From the NCBI RefSeq assembly GCF_011009555.1, contig NZ_QXHD01000004.1, positions 221,862-264,790 on the forward strand: a stretch of 42,929 nucleotides of DNA, read 5' to 3'. A program made the position numbers and the translations under genes. Each line of letters starts with the position of its first letter. Position 1 is the stretch's first letter. The notes under the pieces were generated by a model, which searched no databases, was not told the DNA's origin, and saw nothing but the letters and a program-made list of their open reading frames with translations. This document shows positions 24,958-33,525 of the stretch, one piece after another. This DNA comes from Adonisia turfae CCMR0081. GTDB taxonomy: Bacteria > Cyanobacteriota > Cyanobacteriia > Phormidesmidales > Phormidesmidaceae.

Positions 24958-25194
24958 CTATTTCTTACCCTTACGCTTATTACGTGCAGGAGTACGACTA
25001 TCGGATGCCTCTTGAGAGCGCTTACGCTTGTTGCGCACAGGTACGCGATTATCCAACGCTTCCTGAGAGCGCTTGCGTTTATCTTGCCACTCTATGGCAG
25101 TTAAATAAATTACACCGCCAGTCACAAACAGCAAAAGTAGCGCTGCCAAACTAGCTAGAACACCGTACGCTTGAGCTTCTAATGCACCTGTCAT
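24958..25194 (-). CDS. small single-span membrane protein with a basic repeat tail
   Basis: A 78-aa protein. Residues 8-32 form one transmembrane helix (YGVLASLAALLLLFVTGGVI), and the tail holds two copies of a 17-residue basic unit, KRKRSQEA followed by D.R.P.R, then NKRKGKK. It lies 18 bp after petN and ends one base before rsmB, so the three are likely one transcript. The position next to petN hints at a thylakoid-membrane role, but I do not recognise it as a known photosynthetic subunit. The strongly basic tail would favour contact with lipid head groups or nucleic acid. Confidence 0.7.
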   Translation of the reverse strand: MTGALEAQAYGVLASLAALLLLFVTGGVIYLTAIEWQDKRKRSQEALDNRVPVRNKRKRSQEASDSRTPARNKRKGKK

Positions 25195-25212
25195 CGAAAT
25201 ATAGCTAATCCC

Positions 25213-25302
25213 TTAGAAACCGTTGCGACCCCAAATTACCATCGAGATGGAGAAGCTGAAGAAAGCAAGTAATCCAACCCAACCGAGTGTCAAAATATCC
25301 AT
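25213..25302 (-). CDS. petN: cytochrome b6f complex subunit 8 (PetN)
   Basis: A 29-residue protein, too short for most gene callers. It reads [19 protein letters not shown] followed by [10 protein letters not shown], which matches PetN, the single-helix subunit needed for assembly and stability of the cytochrome b6f complex in the thylakoid membrane. The ATG at 25302 has AGG five bases ahead. It heads a cluster with the basic-tail membrane protein and rsmB, divergent from a conserved membrane protein gene. Confidence 0.93.
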   Translation of the reverse strand: MDILTLGWVGLLAFFSFSISMVIWGRNGF

Positions 25303-25427
25303 ATCGCCTAACTTGCGTTGTTGACTAAACTAAAAGCGCCGCTCAATCGGCTATTTCTATCATACGGTAGATCAATGCCCGATTTTTGGGTGATGGCAAA
25401 ATTGACGCAGAACAGACAGCTAATGCT

Positions 25428-25844
25428 ATGGACCAAGAACGTGTTGAATCAATCAAAGCTGGAGGTTTGGCTGCGCTAACAGGTACTGGTGTGAGTGCTA
25501 TGTTGATCGCGTTACACCCTCATCTGCTTAGTGCCAGCGCTTTGACTACCGGCATACTACGGGTTGCTGTAGCCACCGTCTGTGCATTTCTATTTGGGGT
25601 CACTTACCGCTACATCGTCCGTAACGACTCCAACCCTCACCTGCGAAGTGGTGCCGTGGGTGCCTTTGCCCTCACCCGCAGCCTGGGGCAACTAGAAAGC
25701 ATCACGCCTCCAGACCTTGCTTTATCGGGTGCCTTACCCCTGGCAGTACCCATTGTCGAAAGCTTTGGTCTATTTATGTGTATCCGTTTAGTTTTGGACT
25801 GGGGTCTGAAGCAACAATGGTTTCAACCGTTCGAGTCTGATTGA
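25428..25844 (+). CDS. conserved cyanobacterial membrane protein of unknown function
   Basis: A 138-aa protein with three or four hydrophobic segments: GGLAALTGTGVSAMLIAL, ILRVAVATVCAFLFGVTYRY, and SGALPLAVPIVESFGLFMCI. Between them lies the hydrophilic loop IVRNDSNPHLRSGAV. The phrase FLFGVTYRYIVR looks like a family signature in cyanobacteria, but no function is known to me. I start it at the ATG at 25428 because the upstream TTG extension is polar and has no conservation-like features. It is divergent from petN. Confidence 0.7.
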   Translation: MDQERVESIKAGGLAALTGTGVSAMLIALHPHLLSASALTTGILRVAVATVCAFLFGVTYRYIVRNDSNPHLRSGAVGAFALTRSLGQLESITPPDLALSGALPLAVPIVESFGLFMCIRLVLDWGLKQQWFQPFESD

Positions 25845-25910
25845 CTACTGGCCATAGTTTGCTGTACTGGAATACGTAAAATGTTATTCCACCAAACTCA
25901 TAAATCAGGA

Positions 25911-28805
25911 TTAGCGAGTTAGCGAGCCGATATCAAGTCTAGGGCGCTGAGTTTCAATGGCATCAGGCCTCACTTTAAAGTTGATTTCCTGAAAAGGCTC
26001 AGTACTGTCATTGAAATTGAGGATCGTATCGGCAACAGACCGCTCACCAATTTCAAAACGATAGTCTCCTTGGGGCATACCTTCCAGATAAAAGACACCA
26101 GCACCATTGGTGACAGACAGGTGACGAGAATCGGAGCTGGTATGGATTGCCTGAACGTTCTGTCCTGCCATGGCATTACCATCGGCGTCTAATACCACCC
26201 CTGAAATACTAAAAGACAGTCCCAGGGGAATCGAGAGGTGCGTGTACTCACCAGGGGCAATATCGGCAGCAAACGCCCGAGAAACGGCCTGACGATCAAG
26301 TGGAAATCCAGCCGGGTCTAAATCGATGCGATAGACCCCTGGCGCTAGGACGACTGTGGCATAGTTTTTCTGACGATGGGGCTGATAGCGATCTAAAGAT
26401 TCGTGGTTGATGGTAATCAGCAGGTCTAGATCTTCTAGATATGTGGATTCTCCTGGATCCTGTTGGCCATTGTTGTTGTCATCCAGAAAAGGTTGAATCA
26501 TCAACCCCCCCTGAGTTCGCAACCAGTCCTGACGTCGGTTGCCAAAATTTAAACCCTGCTGAAGATTGAGACGGGGGGATAGCTCCAGGCGAAAGGTGCT
26601 CTGGTCGGAAAAAGCGGATACCTCTTGATAGCGGGCACGCAGGTCTAACCCAGGCAGAATACCGGTGGCAAAATTGGCGAAGGGGCCACTACCGGCTGTG
26701 CCGATACCATAGCCCAGTTCGATATCCCATAGGGAACGACCGTCAATGTTGCGATCGCTCGATTGATATCGCCAACTAGCCATTGCCAGTTGACTAAAAT
26801 CATTCAGGTTGCGGGTCTCATAGCCAATATTTAAGGAATGCCCCAGACTATTGGCAGGGTTTCCCGATAAATTGTAAATGAGCTGGGACTGGGTGGTAAT
26901 TTCATCGCCACGATGACGCAGCCCCAGGGAACCGTAGCGGGCATTGGTATGCCAGCGGAGATTGCCATTAGTATCAACATTGGCCAGGCCAAATAGATAA
27001 AATTTGCCCCGAGTTAGATTGACTCGGGTCCCTACAGCCAGGGCATCGTCCCTGGTATTCCCTGAGGCTGTCAGGGCGATGCTGGGTAATAGCTGCCAAT
27101 CGGCTCGCAGGCGTTGGGAAAAGCGATCGCTGTTAAAATCAATAGCCAGGTCATCCGTTGGTTGCCAGCGCATGTCAGCATTGACATCGACATCACTATC
27201 TCCAGGCGTTAGCATCACCGACATCGCCGCCTTAAGGGGAATATTACTGGGACTGTAAAAGACTTCACTAAGCAATGTCAGGGAACTATCCTGGATAACA
27301 CCAGCCCCGAGGGTAAGGGATTCACTCACACCAGTCCGATAGCCAATACCACCTCGAAAATTATGGAAATCGCCCCAAAATTGGGGTTCCTCCTGGTTAT
27401 TCCTCTGTCGATTAAATCCAGCCGATAGCACTAGGGCCGATGCCCCCATCGGTAACTGCCCTGGCAAACTTGAAAAGGTGGCATCATATTCATCCGGGCT
27501 GGCTGCCAGCTGGCCATCGGGAAAGAGCAATACCCGATAACGGCCAAAGCCTGTGGTAGCTACATCGGTAAACCGATATAGACCAGAGGAATCCACCAGA
27601 ACTTCATCGATAACTTGGTTGTTACGGGCCAGCTGTACCAAGGTACCAGGCTCGGCTTCACCACTAACCGTACGATCCAGGTTAGTGGCCTGGAGACGCC
27701 GACGTGGGTTAAAACCACCACTGCCGCGCTGGGCAGGGGGTTCAAATCCCCAGCGTTGCACCAGGGTCGCCCCCCAATAGTCACCACCTTGACTTTGCCA
27801 AAAAGTGGGCTGGGACCCCAGGGTATAGTCGCTATGGTCACCATAGTGCAAGTACTGTAGTTCATTTAGATACCAGCTCGATTGGTCATCTAGACTGGGT
27901 TGATCGATTTCGGCATACCACGCCCCCCCAAAGGCTGTTCCCACCGCATTGAATCGTCCCCGCCAGTTAGTGGAACCGGACCGATCACCACTAGCGGTAC
28001 GTCCCGACAGGGTGGTTTGTTGGCCAATGCCACTGAGGCTAAACCGATTTGAGTTCAACTCAGGTAGTCCATCGGTGACAATAGGGGCGACAACGGTTTG
28101 TTGCTGTTGCGACCGTTGCTCCGGTGGGGCAAACCGAATCACATAATCGGCCATGTCAAAGGTGGCGGAGATGCCCAAATAGGCCTCTATCTCAGCAATG
28201 GAGAGCACCCGCCCCAGGTTTGGATCGATGGTAAATTCATTGGGATGAATACGGGTAACCGCAGCTGGCGATCGCAACTCCAGCTCGCCATCATCCCAAA
28301 CAGTGACCTGCACATTGAGCACCTGCACCACATCATCAAAGGACAGTTGCCACTGTTCAAAGTCAATGGGGCGCTCACCATTTTCATTCCCCTTAACCAA
28401 GGTAGTGGGCAAAACATTGCGATTCCCCAGGCTCACCCCCACTGGAAATACAACAAAGTCAGGTGTAGAAGTATTAGGATCAAGGGTAGGAGCATTATTC
28501 TCCCCAGGCTCAACATCATCTTCAATATCCACCACAGCTGCATCTGAACCTTTTTCAGCAATAGACTCAGCAGGAACTAGTGCATTAGGCTGGAGAGAAT
28601 CTGTAGTTTCAGAAACTGGCTCAGAAGAAAAGAGTTCTCTGGGGTGAGGAGAGTCTTTATTTAGGTCAGATAATTCCTCTGACTCCCCATAGGCTCTCCC
28701 CCCTGGCAGGGGTAAACTCTCAGCCAGAGCGACAGTGGTCAACAACAACAGCCACCAAAGGGTGACAAACAGGTGTAGACTGCATCGCCAACTTACCAGG
28801 GCCAT
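25911..28805 (-). CDS. outer membrane usher of a chaperone-usher pilus
   Basis: A 964-aa protein that would form the outer membrane pore and assembly platform for pilus subunits. Order: signal peptide (1-28, ending VALAES), a 90-residue acidic Pro/Ser-rich stretch, a periplasmic N-terminal domain (about 120-230), a beta-barrel region with many alternating strands (about 250-760), a plug-like beta-sandwich at about 370-450 (LDRTVSGEAEPGTLVQL ... SGLYRFTDV), and a C-terminal part. The last 200 residues hold a calcium-loop-like DDNNNGQQDPGES and a carboxypeptidase-regulatory-like beta domain (ISGVVLDADGNAMAGQNV). The neighbours encode a PapD-like chaperone and three small secreted subunits, which supports the usher call. 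It is last in the operon, 6 bp after a subunit gene. Confidence 0.82.
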   Translation of the reverse strand: MALVSWRCSLHLFVTLWWLLLLTTVALAESLPLPGGRAYGESEELSDLNKDSPHPRELFSSEPVSETTDSLQPNALVPAESIAEKGSDAAVVDIEDDVEPGENNAPTLDPNTSTPDFVVFPVGVSLGNRNVLPTTLVKGNENGERPIDFEQWQLSFDDVVQVLNVQVTVWDDGELELRSPAAVTRIHPNEFTIDPNLGRVLSIAEIEAYLGISATFDMADYVIRFAPPEQRSQQQQTVVAPIVTDGLPELNSNRFSLSGIGQQTTLSGRTASGDRSGSTNWRGRFNAVGTAFGGAWYAEIDQPSLDDQSSWYLNELQYLHYGDHSDYTLGSQPTFWQSQGGDYWGATLVQRWGFEPPAQRGSGGFNPRRRLQATNLDRTVSGEAEPGTLVQLARNNQVIDEVLVDSSGLYRFTDVATTGFGRYRVLLFPDGQLAASPDEYDATFSSLPGQLPMGASALVLSAGFNRQRNNQEEPQFWGDFHNFRGGIGYRTGVSESLTLGAGVIQDSSLTLLSEVFYSPSNIPLKAAMSVMLTPGDSDVDVNADMRWQPTDDLAIDFNSDRFSQRLRADWQLLPSIALTASGNTRDDALAVGTRVNLTRGKFYLFGLANVDTNGNLRWHTNARYGSLGLRHRGDEITTQSQLIYNLSGNPANSLGHSLNIGYETRNLNDFSQLAMASWRYQSSDRNIDGRSLWDIELGYGIGTAGSGPFANFATGILPGLDLRARYQEVSAFSDQSTFRLELSPRLNLQQGLNFGNRRQDWLRTQGGLMIQPFLDDNNNGQQDPGESTYLEDLDLLITINHESLDRYQPHRQKNYATVVLAPGVYRIDLDPAGFPLDRQAVSRAFAADIAPGEYTHLSIPLGLSFSISGVVLDADGNAMAGQNVQAIHTSSDSRHLSVTNGAGVFYLEGMPQGDYRFEIGERSVADTILNFNDSTEPFQEINFKVRPDAIETQRPRLDIGSLTR

Positions 28806-28811
28806 GGTTGT

Positions 28812-29237
28812 TTACAAAGGAGTCACGGTGAGTCGCACAGTATAGGTATAACGCCCTGGTGGATAGGCTTGGGGACGTTCCACCCGCATCCGGACACCAA
28901 GATCAACGCTGCCGGTTTCCCTGATTAGTAGTGGGTGACCATGGACCACTTCGTTGCCATTATGGCTCACATAGCCAGTATGCTGGGTGCCCACTGGATC
29001 AGTAAATCCAGCAGGTGTGGGGGGTGTGGCCATAATGGCAAATGGCTCGCTCACCTGAAGATTCAAAATAGCCGGATCGATGGCTTCTAATGTGGTTTGG
29101 CCAGCATCAACAATGTCTAAGGGGGATAGATCGACTAGGTGGCTATTGATGATTTGAGCGTGTGCCGGGGCTGAACCAAAAGCCACCAGTCCCCCCACCA
29201 AAACTGATGGCAGCATACGCAACAACACAGTGTCCAT
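28812..29237 (-). CDS. secreted pilus subunit, probably minor or tip
   Basis: A 141-aa protein with a signal peptide (cleavage after APAHA). It has no cysteines, unlike the two upstream subunits, and ends PPGRYTYTVRLTVTPL. The same ending pattern, P..(G/N)(N/R)Y.(F/Y).V..T.TP, closes the other two subunits, which suggests the C-terminal strand that chaperone and usher recognise. I chose the ATG at 29237 because the signal peptide begins there. It lies between chaperone and usher genes, where minor or tip subunits are often found. Role inferred from context. Confidence 0.65.
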   Translation of the reverse strand: MDTVLLRMLPSVLVGGLVAFGSAPAHAQIINSHLVDLSPLDIVDAGQTTLEAIDPAILNLQVSEPFAIMATPPTPAGFTDPVGTQHTGYVSHNGNEVVHGHPLLIRETGSVDLGVRMRVERPQAYPPGRYTYTVRLTVTPL

Positions 29238-29354
29238 AATGGTGTGAATAGTGATGTGAATGGTACGAACGAGAGAATTTAAACCAGAGAATGTGAACCA
29301 GATAAAACCGCGTCCGAATTTAATCAACCCGATTAAACATGAACACTTTCGTAG

Positions 29355-29375
29355 GGGCAATCCTTATCATTGCCC
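29355..29375. repeat. 7-bp inverted repeat between chaperone and subunit genes
   Basis: GGGCAAT and ATTGCCC with a 7-base spacer. It is typical of short dispersed cyanobacterial repeats and may also form a hairpin in the pilus mRNA that sets relative expression. Confidence 0.5.
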
Positions 29376-29425
29376 TGCGATATCGGGGGCAGGTGTCCAG
29401 GATTTCGTAAATACAATTTGTGTTG

Positions 29426-30229
29426 TCAGGAAACGTTGAGTGAGACAGAAAACGGTTGAGTTAATTCTGTTTCACCATCGCGCCAGCTCAGTTCCCCCGT
29501 AATTTCATAGGTCCCTGGGGTGAGAGGGCGATCAGGGATAAGATGCAGATTGCGATCTCCACCCGCCATCACACTAGTCGAAATCGTTTCGCCGCTAGTC
29601 ACTGTCTCACCAACCCGCTGAATCGTCCACTGGGCCTTAGGTCGAGCGGAACCTGAGCCACTGTTGGCCACCAGTAATTCGACGTACTGTTGCTCCACAT
29701 CCCACTGGGCACCGGTGACAGCCAGACTAGCAGTTACTTTTCCTTGACGCACATAAATAGTTGCCCCCACACGGGTAACAATACCGACGTTACTGCCCAC
29801 CTGACGTGTTGCATCCAAGGGTTCAGTAAAAATCACGGCCCGATATTCTCCCTCCGGTAGATTGGGGGGAAATATGCTAATTAACCTAACCCTACGCTCA
29901 CTTTGGGCTGGAATCACCAATTCACGTGGCGAAAACTGCAAGTAGGGGGTGAGATCCTCTGGTGAATTTTCCAGCAGCATAAACCCATTATCCCGTTCAT
30001 AGGTAAAAGGCTCAGCATAAACCCGCACCCGCATAGCTTCACCCCCATTATTGTTAACGCGCAATACCCCCTGGGCTCGGCCTCGTTGGGCCTCTGTTTC
30101 GATGACCAACGGTGACAGCCCCATTTGGGCAAAGGCTACAGGACTCGTAACTAAGCAAGCTAGGCCAACCGCCCAACCGCACCAGCGACTGGCCCCATGA
30201 AACGGTAATGACATTCTGGGTCGTGACAT
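29426..30229 (-). CDS. periplasmic pilus chaperone (PapD-like)
   Basis: A 267-aa secreted protein with signal peptide (ending VAFAQ). The first immunoglobulin-like domain has GLSPLVIETEAQRGRAQG, RVNNNGGEAMRVRVY, and SPRELVIPAQSERRVRLI; the last is the strand and basic residues that chaperones use to anchor a subunit. EGEYRAVIFTEPL follows. The second domain ends WRDGETELTQPFSVSLNV. It would fold subunits in the periplasm and hand them to the usher. The frame opens at a TTG at 30253, but the ATG at 30229 (or 30214) gives a better signal peptide. Third gene of the pilus operon. Confidence 0.85.
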   Translation of the reverse strand: MSRPRMSLPFHGASRWCGWAVGLACLVTSPVAFAQMGLSPLVIETEAQRGRAQGVLRVNNNGGEAMRVRVYAEPFTYERDNGFMLLENSPEDLTPYLQFSPRELVIPAQSERRVRLISIFPPNLPEGEYRAVIFTEPLDATRQVGSNVGIVTRVGATIYVRQGKVTASLAVTGAQWDVEQQYVELLVANSGSGSARPKAQWTIQRVGETVTSGETISTSVMAGGDRNLHLIPDRPLTPGTYEITGELSWRDGETELTQPFSVSLNVS

Positions 30230-30371
30230 TCTAGGATAAGTTCTAGAGAACAAGACTTAGCAACATAGCCCTAAGATGCCCAGGCAAGTTTATGTGTCAT
30301 CGTTGCAGGTCAGTTTTGATTTGACTCAGCATCATGCAGGGATTTCTCGCTAATGCCATTTTTAATAACCC

Positions 30372-30411
30372 AAAAACAGCGTCTCCACCTATCCGAGAAA
30401 ACACTGTTTTT
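30372..30411 (-). terminator. possible attenuator between pilin and chaperone genes
   Basis: AAAAACAG and CTGTTTTT, 8 bp, with a 24-base loop, in the 221-bp gap before the chaperone gene. The stem is weak. It could lower read-through so that pilins are made in excess over chaperone and usher. Confidence 0.3.
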
Positions 30412-30450
30412 TGCACCTTGTCCTATGTTGTTATTTAGGATTTTAAGTTT

Positions 30451-30924
30451 CTAGTTGGGCGTAGCTGTAACCGTGACACTAAACCCATAGTTACCGCTAG
30501 GGATGGGAGATTGGTTATCGTAAGCCATGCCAACATTTAGTTGGGTCAGCCCTGGGGAAATAAATACAGTGTCACCTCCCAGGGGAGTACCGACTGGAGC
30601 CATAAAGCTCTCCTGAAAACCAGTGATACTCAAGGCTGGCCCAGCAGTCTGCATTGGAGGAGCTGCTGTCACTACGGCGGGGCCATTGCAGTCAGCTGTG
30701 ATCTGGGCTGGAGTGCCATAACCCTCATCAGCGAAGAACCGATAGCCCATGGAACCCCCACCATCCGCTTCAATCTGACCGCTGCTGACCAGGCTTAAAA
30801 GACACTGCTCATAAACCACCCCATCAAAAGGCACATCTAGACTATCATCGGCAAAGGCTTTGGGGGTCCAACAGACCATGGCCCCAAGCATCAAAACAGA
30901 ACAGGCGACAAAATAACGTTTCAT
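30451..30924 (-). CDS. secreted pilus subunit with one disulfide
   Basis: A 157-aa protein with signal peptide (ending KAFADD). After cleavage it reads DVPFDGVVYEQCLLSLV, then AQITADCNGPAVV, so two cysteines sit where pilin subunits carry their disulfide. It ends IPSGNYGFSVTVTATPN. It is about the length of chaperone-usher subunits and clearly a paralog of the next gene (shared VPF.G, C, (I/V)TA(D/N)C, GNY.F.V..TATPN). Second gene of the pilus operon. It may be a minor or adaptor subunit. Confidence 0.75.
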   Translation of the reverse strand: MKRYFVACSVLMLGAMVCWTPKAFADDSLDVPFDGVVYEQCLLSLVSSGQIEADGGGSMGYRFFADEGYGTPAQITADCNGPAVVTAAPPMQTAGPALSITGFQESFMAPVGTPLGGDTVFISPGLTQLNVGMAYDNQSPIPSGNYGFSVTVTATPN

Positions 30925-31016
30925 AATTCAGGCAATAGTTTGATGATCAATCAATGCGTCTACCAAATCCAAATTCAGTAACCCCGATTCACCATGGACA
31001 CCCTCCTTAGAGGTGC

Positions 31017-31047
31017 GCCTTGGTAGGGGCTGTGCCTTGGTAGGGGC
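31017..31047. repeat. 14-bp direct repeat, two copies
   Basis: GCCTTGGTAGGGGC at 31017 and again at 31034, between the two pilin genes. It looks like a short dispersed cyanobacterial repeat. Confidence 0.6.
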
Positions 31048-31157
31048 ACCTTGCGCCAGCCCTGGGATACCAGACGCCATCAACCAGGATTTGATATTGA
31101 ATATATAGGGAATAGCTCTAATTGTTCTGGTGTTGAGCTACCCCTAAAAACTGTCGT

Positions 31158-31607
31158 TTAGTTAGGCGTTGCCGTTAGCAGCACATTGAAAAGGTAATTA
31201 CCATTTTCAATAGGGGTATTGCCACTGTCGGCATGCATTTCTATCCCAAAACTTTCACCACCAGCGGCCACACTAATATTCTGGCTAGGACCACCATTAG
31301 TGGGAATTAAATCAGCAATCGCGAAGGGGAATGGGGTAGTTCCCTCAACTTGGTTCACACTGGTCACCATAACATTGGCGGGAGAGCTACAGTTGGCAGT
31401 CACCTGGGCAGACTCTCCTACTAGCATATAGCCACTAGAAGAATCACGCTCTAATGAGCCCGGGCTATCCACAGTAAATTCGCAAATGTTGGTGATGGTG
31501 CCCTCAAATGGTACTTCAAAGTCTTCGGCAGAAGCTTTGGGGGCCAGTACTGCGACTGTACCTGCTGCGATCGCAAGCGCCAGGAAGGCAGAACAGCGAA
31601 TCATCAT
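31158..31607 (-). CDS. secreted pilus subunit, probably major pilin
   Basis: A 149-aa protein with signal peptide (ending KASAED). The mature part begins FEVPFEGTITNICEF and continues SAQVTANCSSPANVMV, with two cysteines for the family disulfide, and ends IENGNYLFNVLLTATPN. It is first in the operon, so it is likely made in the largest amount. The fold and ending suggest a chaperone-usher pilin; similarity to classical type 1 pilins is too low to name a clade by eye. Confidence 0.75.
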   Translation of the reverse strand: MMIRCSAFLALAIAAGTVAVLAPKASAEDFEVPFEGTITNICEFTVDSPGSLERDSSSGYMLVGESAQVTANCSSPANVMVTSVNQVEGTTPFPFAIADLIPTNGGPSQNISVAAGGESFGIEMHADSGNTPIENGNYLFNVLLTATPN

Positions 31608-32088
31608 ATAAGCTTGAGCTCCAAATCAATTTTCTCTTTTGTAAGCCAAACACCCAATCCCAAATCTTTTCTGCATTAGCGTTTGTACTTGCTTCCACCA
31701 TATGGGTTAGTTAGGTTAAGTTCCCTGGGCAAGATTACGGGATTAACGATTTGCTATGGGTAAACCTGTCCGTAGTCTTTACGGAATCAATTACCCCAAA
31801 GCTATGTCAAAACACTGGTTAGGGGCGCTAACCTACATTCAGGTTAAAACCCTTGGTTTTTCCCACAGACAAACTAGTACCCGATGGCAGACATTTGGCA
31901 GCGATTTCATCCCCCCATCCACCCATCGACTCATCCACATTGGATAGTGGGCAAACTTACGCCACAGAGTACTAGTGTCCTAACTAGAGACAAGGTCTAG
32001 TTTAAATCGGGTTATCCGCACTCCCCCATTGCCCCAACTAAGTCTGTACAATCGATAAAGCAAGAAAAGAACCCATACTTAGGCCCTT
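31608..32088. other. divergent intergenic region between pilin and clpP genes
   Basis: Must hold the pilus promoter and the clpP promoter. A perfect inverted repeat, AACTAGA and TCTAGTT with a 7-base spacer, lies at 31982-32002, 87 bp before clpP. TACAAT at 32047 could be the clpP -10 box. An open frame at 31756-31947 lacks coding features and is not called. Confidence 0.45.
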
Positions 32089-32694
32089 ATGATTCCTACC
32101 GTTATTGAGCAGTCGGGTCGCGGTGAACGCGCCTTTGATATTTACTCCCGCCTTCTACGGGAGCGCATTGTATTTTTGGGGCAACAGGTGACAGCTGAGT
32201 CATCCAACCTGATTGTGGCGCAGATGCTCTTTCTAGAGGCCGAAGACCCAGAGAGAGATATCTATCTGTATATCAATTCTCCTGGTGGTTCCGTATATGA
32301 CGGTCTGGGCATCTTTGACACCATGAACCACATCAAGCCCGATGTCTCCACCATCTGTGTGGGTCTGGCGGCTAGTATGGGAGCATTTTTGCTAAGTGCG
32401 GGTACCAAGGGTAAGCGCATGAGCCTGCCAAACTCACGCATCATGATTCACCAGCCTCTGGGTGGCGCTCAAGGTCAGGCGACTGATATTGAAATTCAAG
32501 CCAAGGAAATTCTTTACATTAAGAAAACATTGAATGATGCCCTGGCAGCTCACACTGGTCAGCCCATTGAACGCATTACAGAAGACACTGAGCGCGACTT
32601 CTTTATGTCCCCCAGTGAAGCGGTTGAATACGGTTTGATCGATCAGGTGATTGATCGTCATGCCATTGGCAGCCGTCCAACTGTAGTTGAGTAG
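32089..32694 (+). CDS. clpP: ATP-dependent Clp protease proteolytic subunit
   Basis: Serine peptidase core of the Clp protease, which degrades unfolded and tagged proteins in the cytoplasm. The 201-aa protein is complete, with catalytic Ser96 (GLAASMGAF), His121 (MIHQPLGG) and Asp170 ([11 protein letters not shown]), and the N-terminal [18 protein letters not shown] turn. Cyanobacteria carry several clpP paralogs; which one this is cannot be settled by eye. It stands alone, convergent with the next gene, 9 bp apart. Confidence 0.96.
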   Translation: MIPTVIEQSGRGERAFDIYSRLLRERIVFLGQQVTAESSNLIVAQMLFLEAEDPERDIYLYINSPGGSVYDGLGIFDTMNHIKPDVSTICVGLAASMGAFLLSAGTKGKRMSLPNSRIMIHQPLGGAQGQATDIEIQAKEILYIKKTLNDALAAHTGQPIERITEDTERDFFMSPSEAVEYGLIDQVIDRHAIGSRPTVVE

Positions 32695-32703
32695 GGCTCA
32701 AAA

Positions 32704-33402
32704 CTACCTCATACTTGGAGTTGCCTGAGATTCTAGATACAGCAAAAACGTCAGAATTTCTTCGTCCGTTAACTGCTGACGGGAGCGTTTATTAAAGGTT
32801 TTCTCTAGATAGCTTCGCCCTTGTACATTACTCCAGCCAAGACGAGCCATTTCTACATCGGTCTGGGCAATGATGTCCGACAGATCTACAGGGTTGGTAT
32901 CGTCAAAATTTTCGATTGCTGTGGCGGCCAGGGATGATGCTGGAACCTCAGAAGGAGCTGGAGCTTCATCCGGTGTGATGCTGTCAATGGGCCGACCTAT
33001 GTCTTCCGAGTCTTCAATCTCAGGTTCGACAGGTTCGACAGATAGATGGGTTAATTCTGGTTTCTCAGATGGGGCGGTTTCACTAACGGGAATGGAGGTA
33101 TCTGTAGCTTGTTGTGCGGAGACACTCGGCTCAGGGACCAATTGCTGAGGTTTGACAAGACCGTTTTTGTGCTCCTGGGAAGTCCCTTGAGCAAAGCCCA
33201 GCATCGCCAGGGCACGGGCTTTTGCCTGATCATCTGCCTCGGCCAGGCTAGCATCTGCGGCTAAGGCTGTAACAATTACTGTTTCGCCAATTGTCACGGT
33301 GGCTTTCACTAGATATTGCTCGGCGTGGGTTGTAAGCAGTTCAGTCGTTAGGCTGCCATCGGTATACTGGTGACGAAATTGGGCAAAAAGTGAGGAAATC
33401 AC
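32704..33402 (-). CDS. cyanobacterial protein of unknown function
   Basis: A 232-aa protein starting with GTG. Three parts are visible. The N-terminal 70 residues form beta strands and a helix (VKATVTIGETVIVTALAADA, then DQAKARALAMLG), a pattern reminiscent of Rad52-like annealing folds but too weak to assign. The middle 100 residues are acidic, rich in Pro, Ser and Glu, and surely disordered. The last 50 residues form a compact helical module, ARLGWSNVQGRSYLEKTF then LTDEEILTFLLYLESQ. The two ordered ends joined by a linker suggest an adaptor. Convergent with clpP. Confidence 0.7.
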   Translation of the reverse strand: MISSLFAQFRHQYTDGSLTTELLTTHAEQYLVKATVTIGETVIVTALAADASLAEADDQAKARALAMLGFAQGTSQEHKNGLVKPQQLVPEPSVSAQQATDTSIPVSETAPSEKPELTHLSVEPVEPEIEDSEDIGRPIDSITPDEAPAPSEVPASSLAATAIENFDDTNPVDLSDIIAQTDVEMARLGWSNVQGRSYLEKTFNKRSRQQLTDEEILTFLLYLESQATPSMR

Positions 33403-33525
33403 GGGCGGGAAATCCGTTGACTAGGATGTCGGTGAATAGTATCCGATCTATTCTAAACAAGGGTGTACCTATGCCCGACTGCCAAGGACATGTTTACTGC
33501 AATGACCGCAAACTGTAAGGGCTAA

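Noticed and set aside
28098..28547. 149-codon frame on the plus strand inside the usher gene
   Set aside because: Shadow of the usher coding sequence; no ribosome binding site or domain.
31756..31947. 63-codon frame between the pilin and clpP genes
   Set aside because: No ribosome binding site, no domain pattern, and it occupies a region that must hold two promoters.
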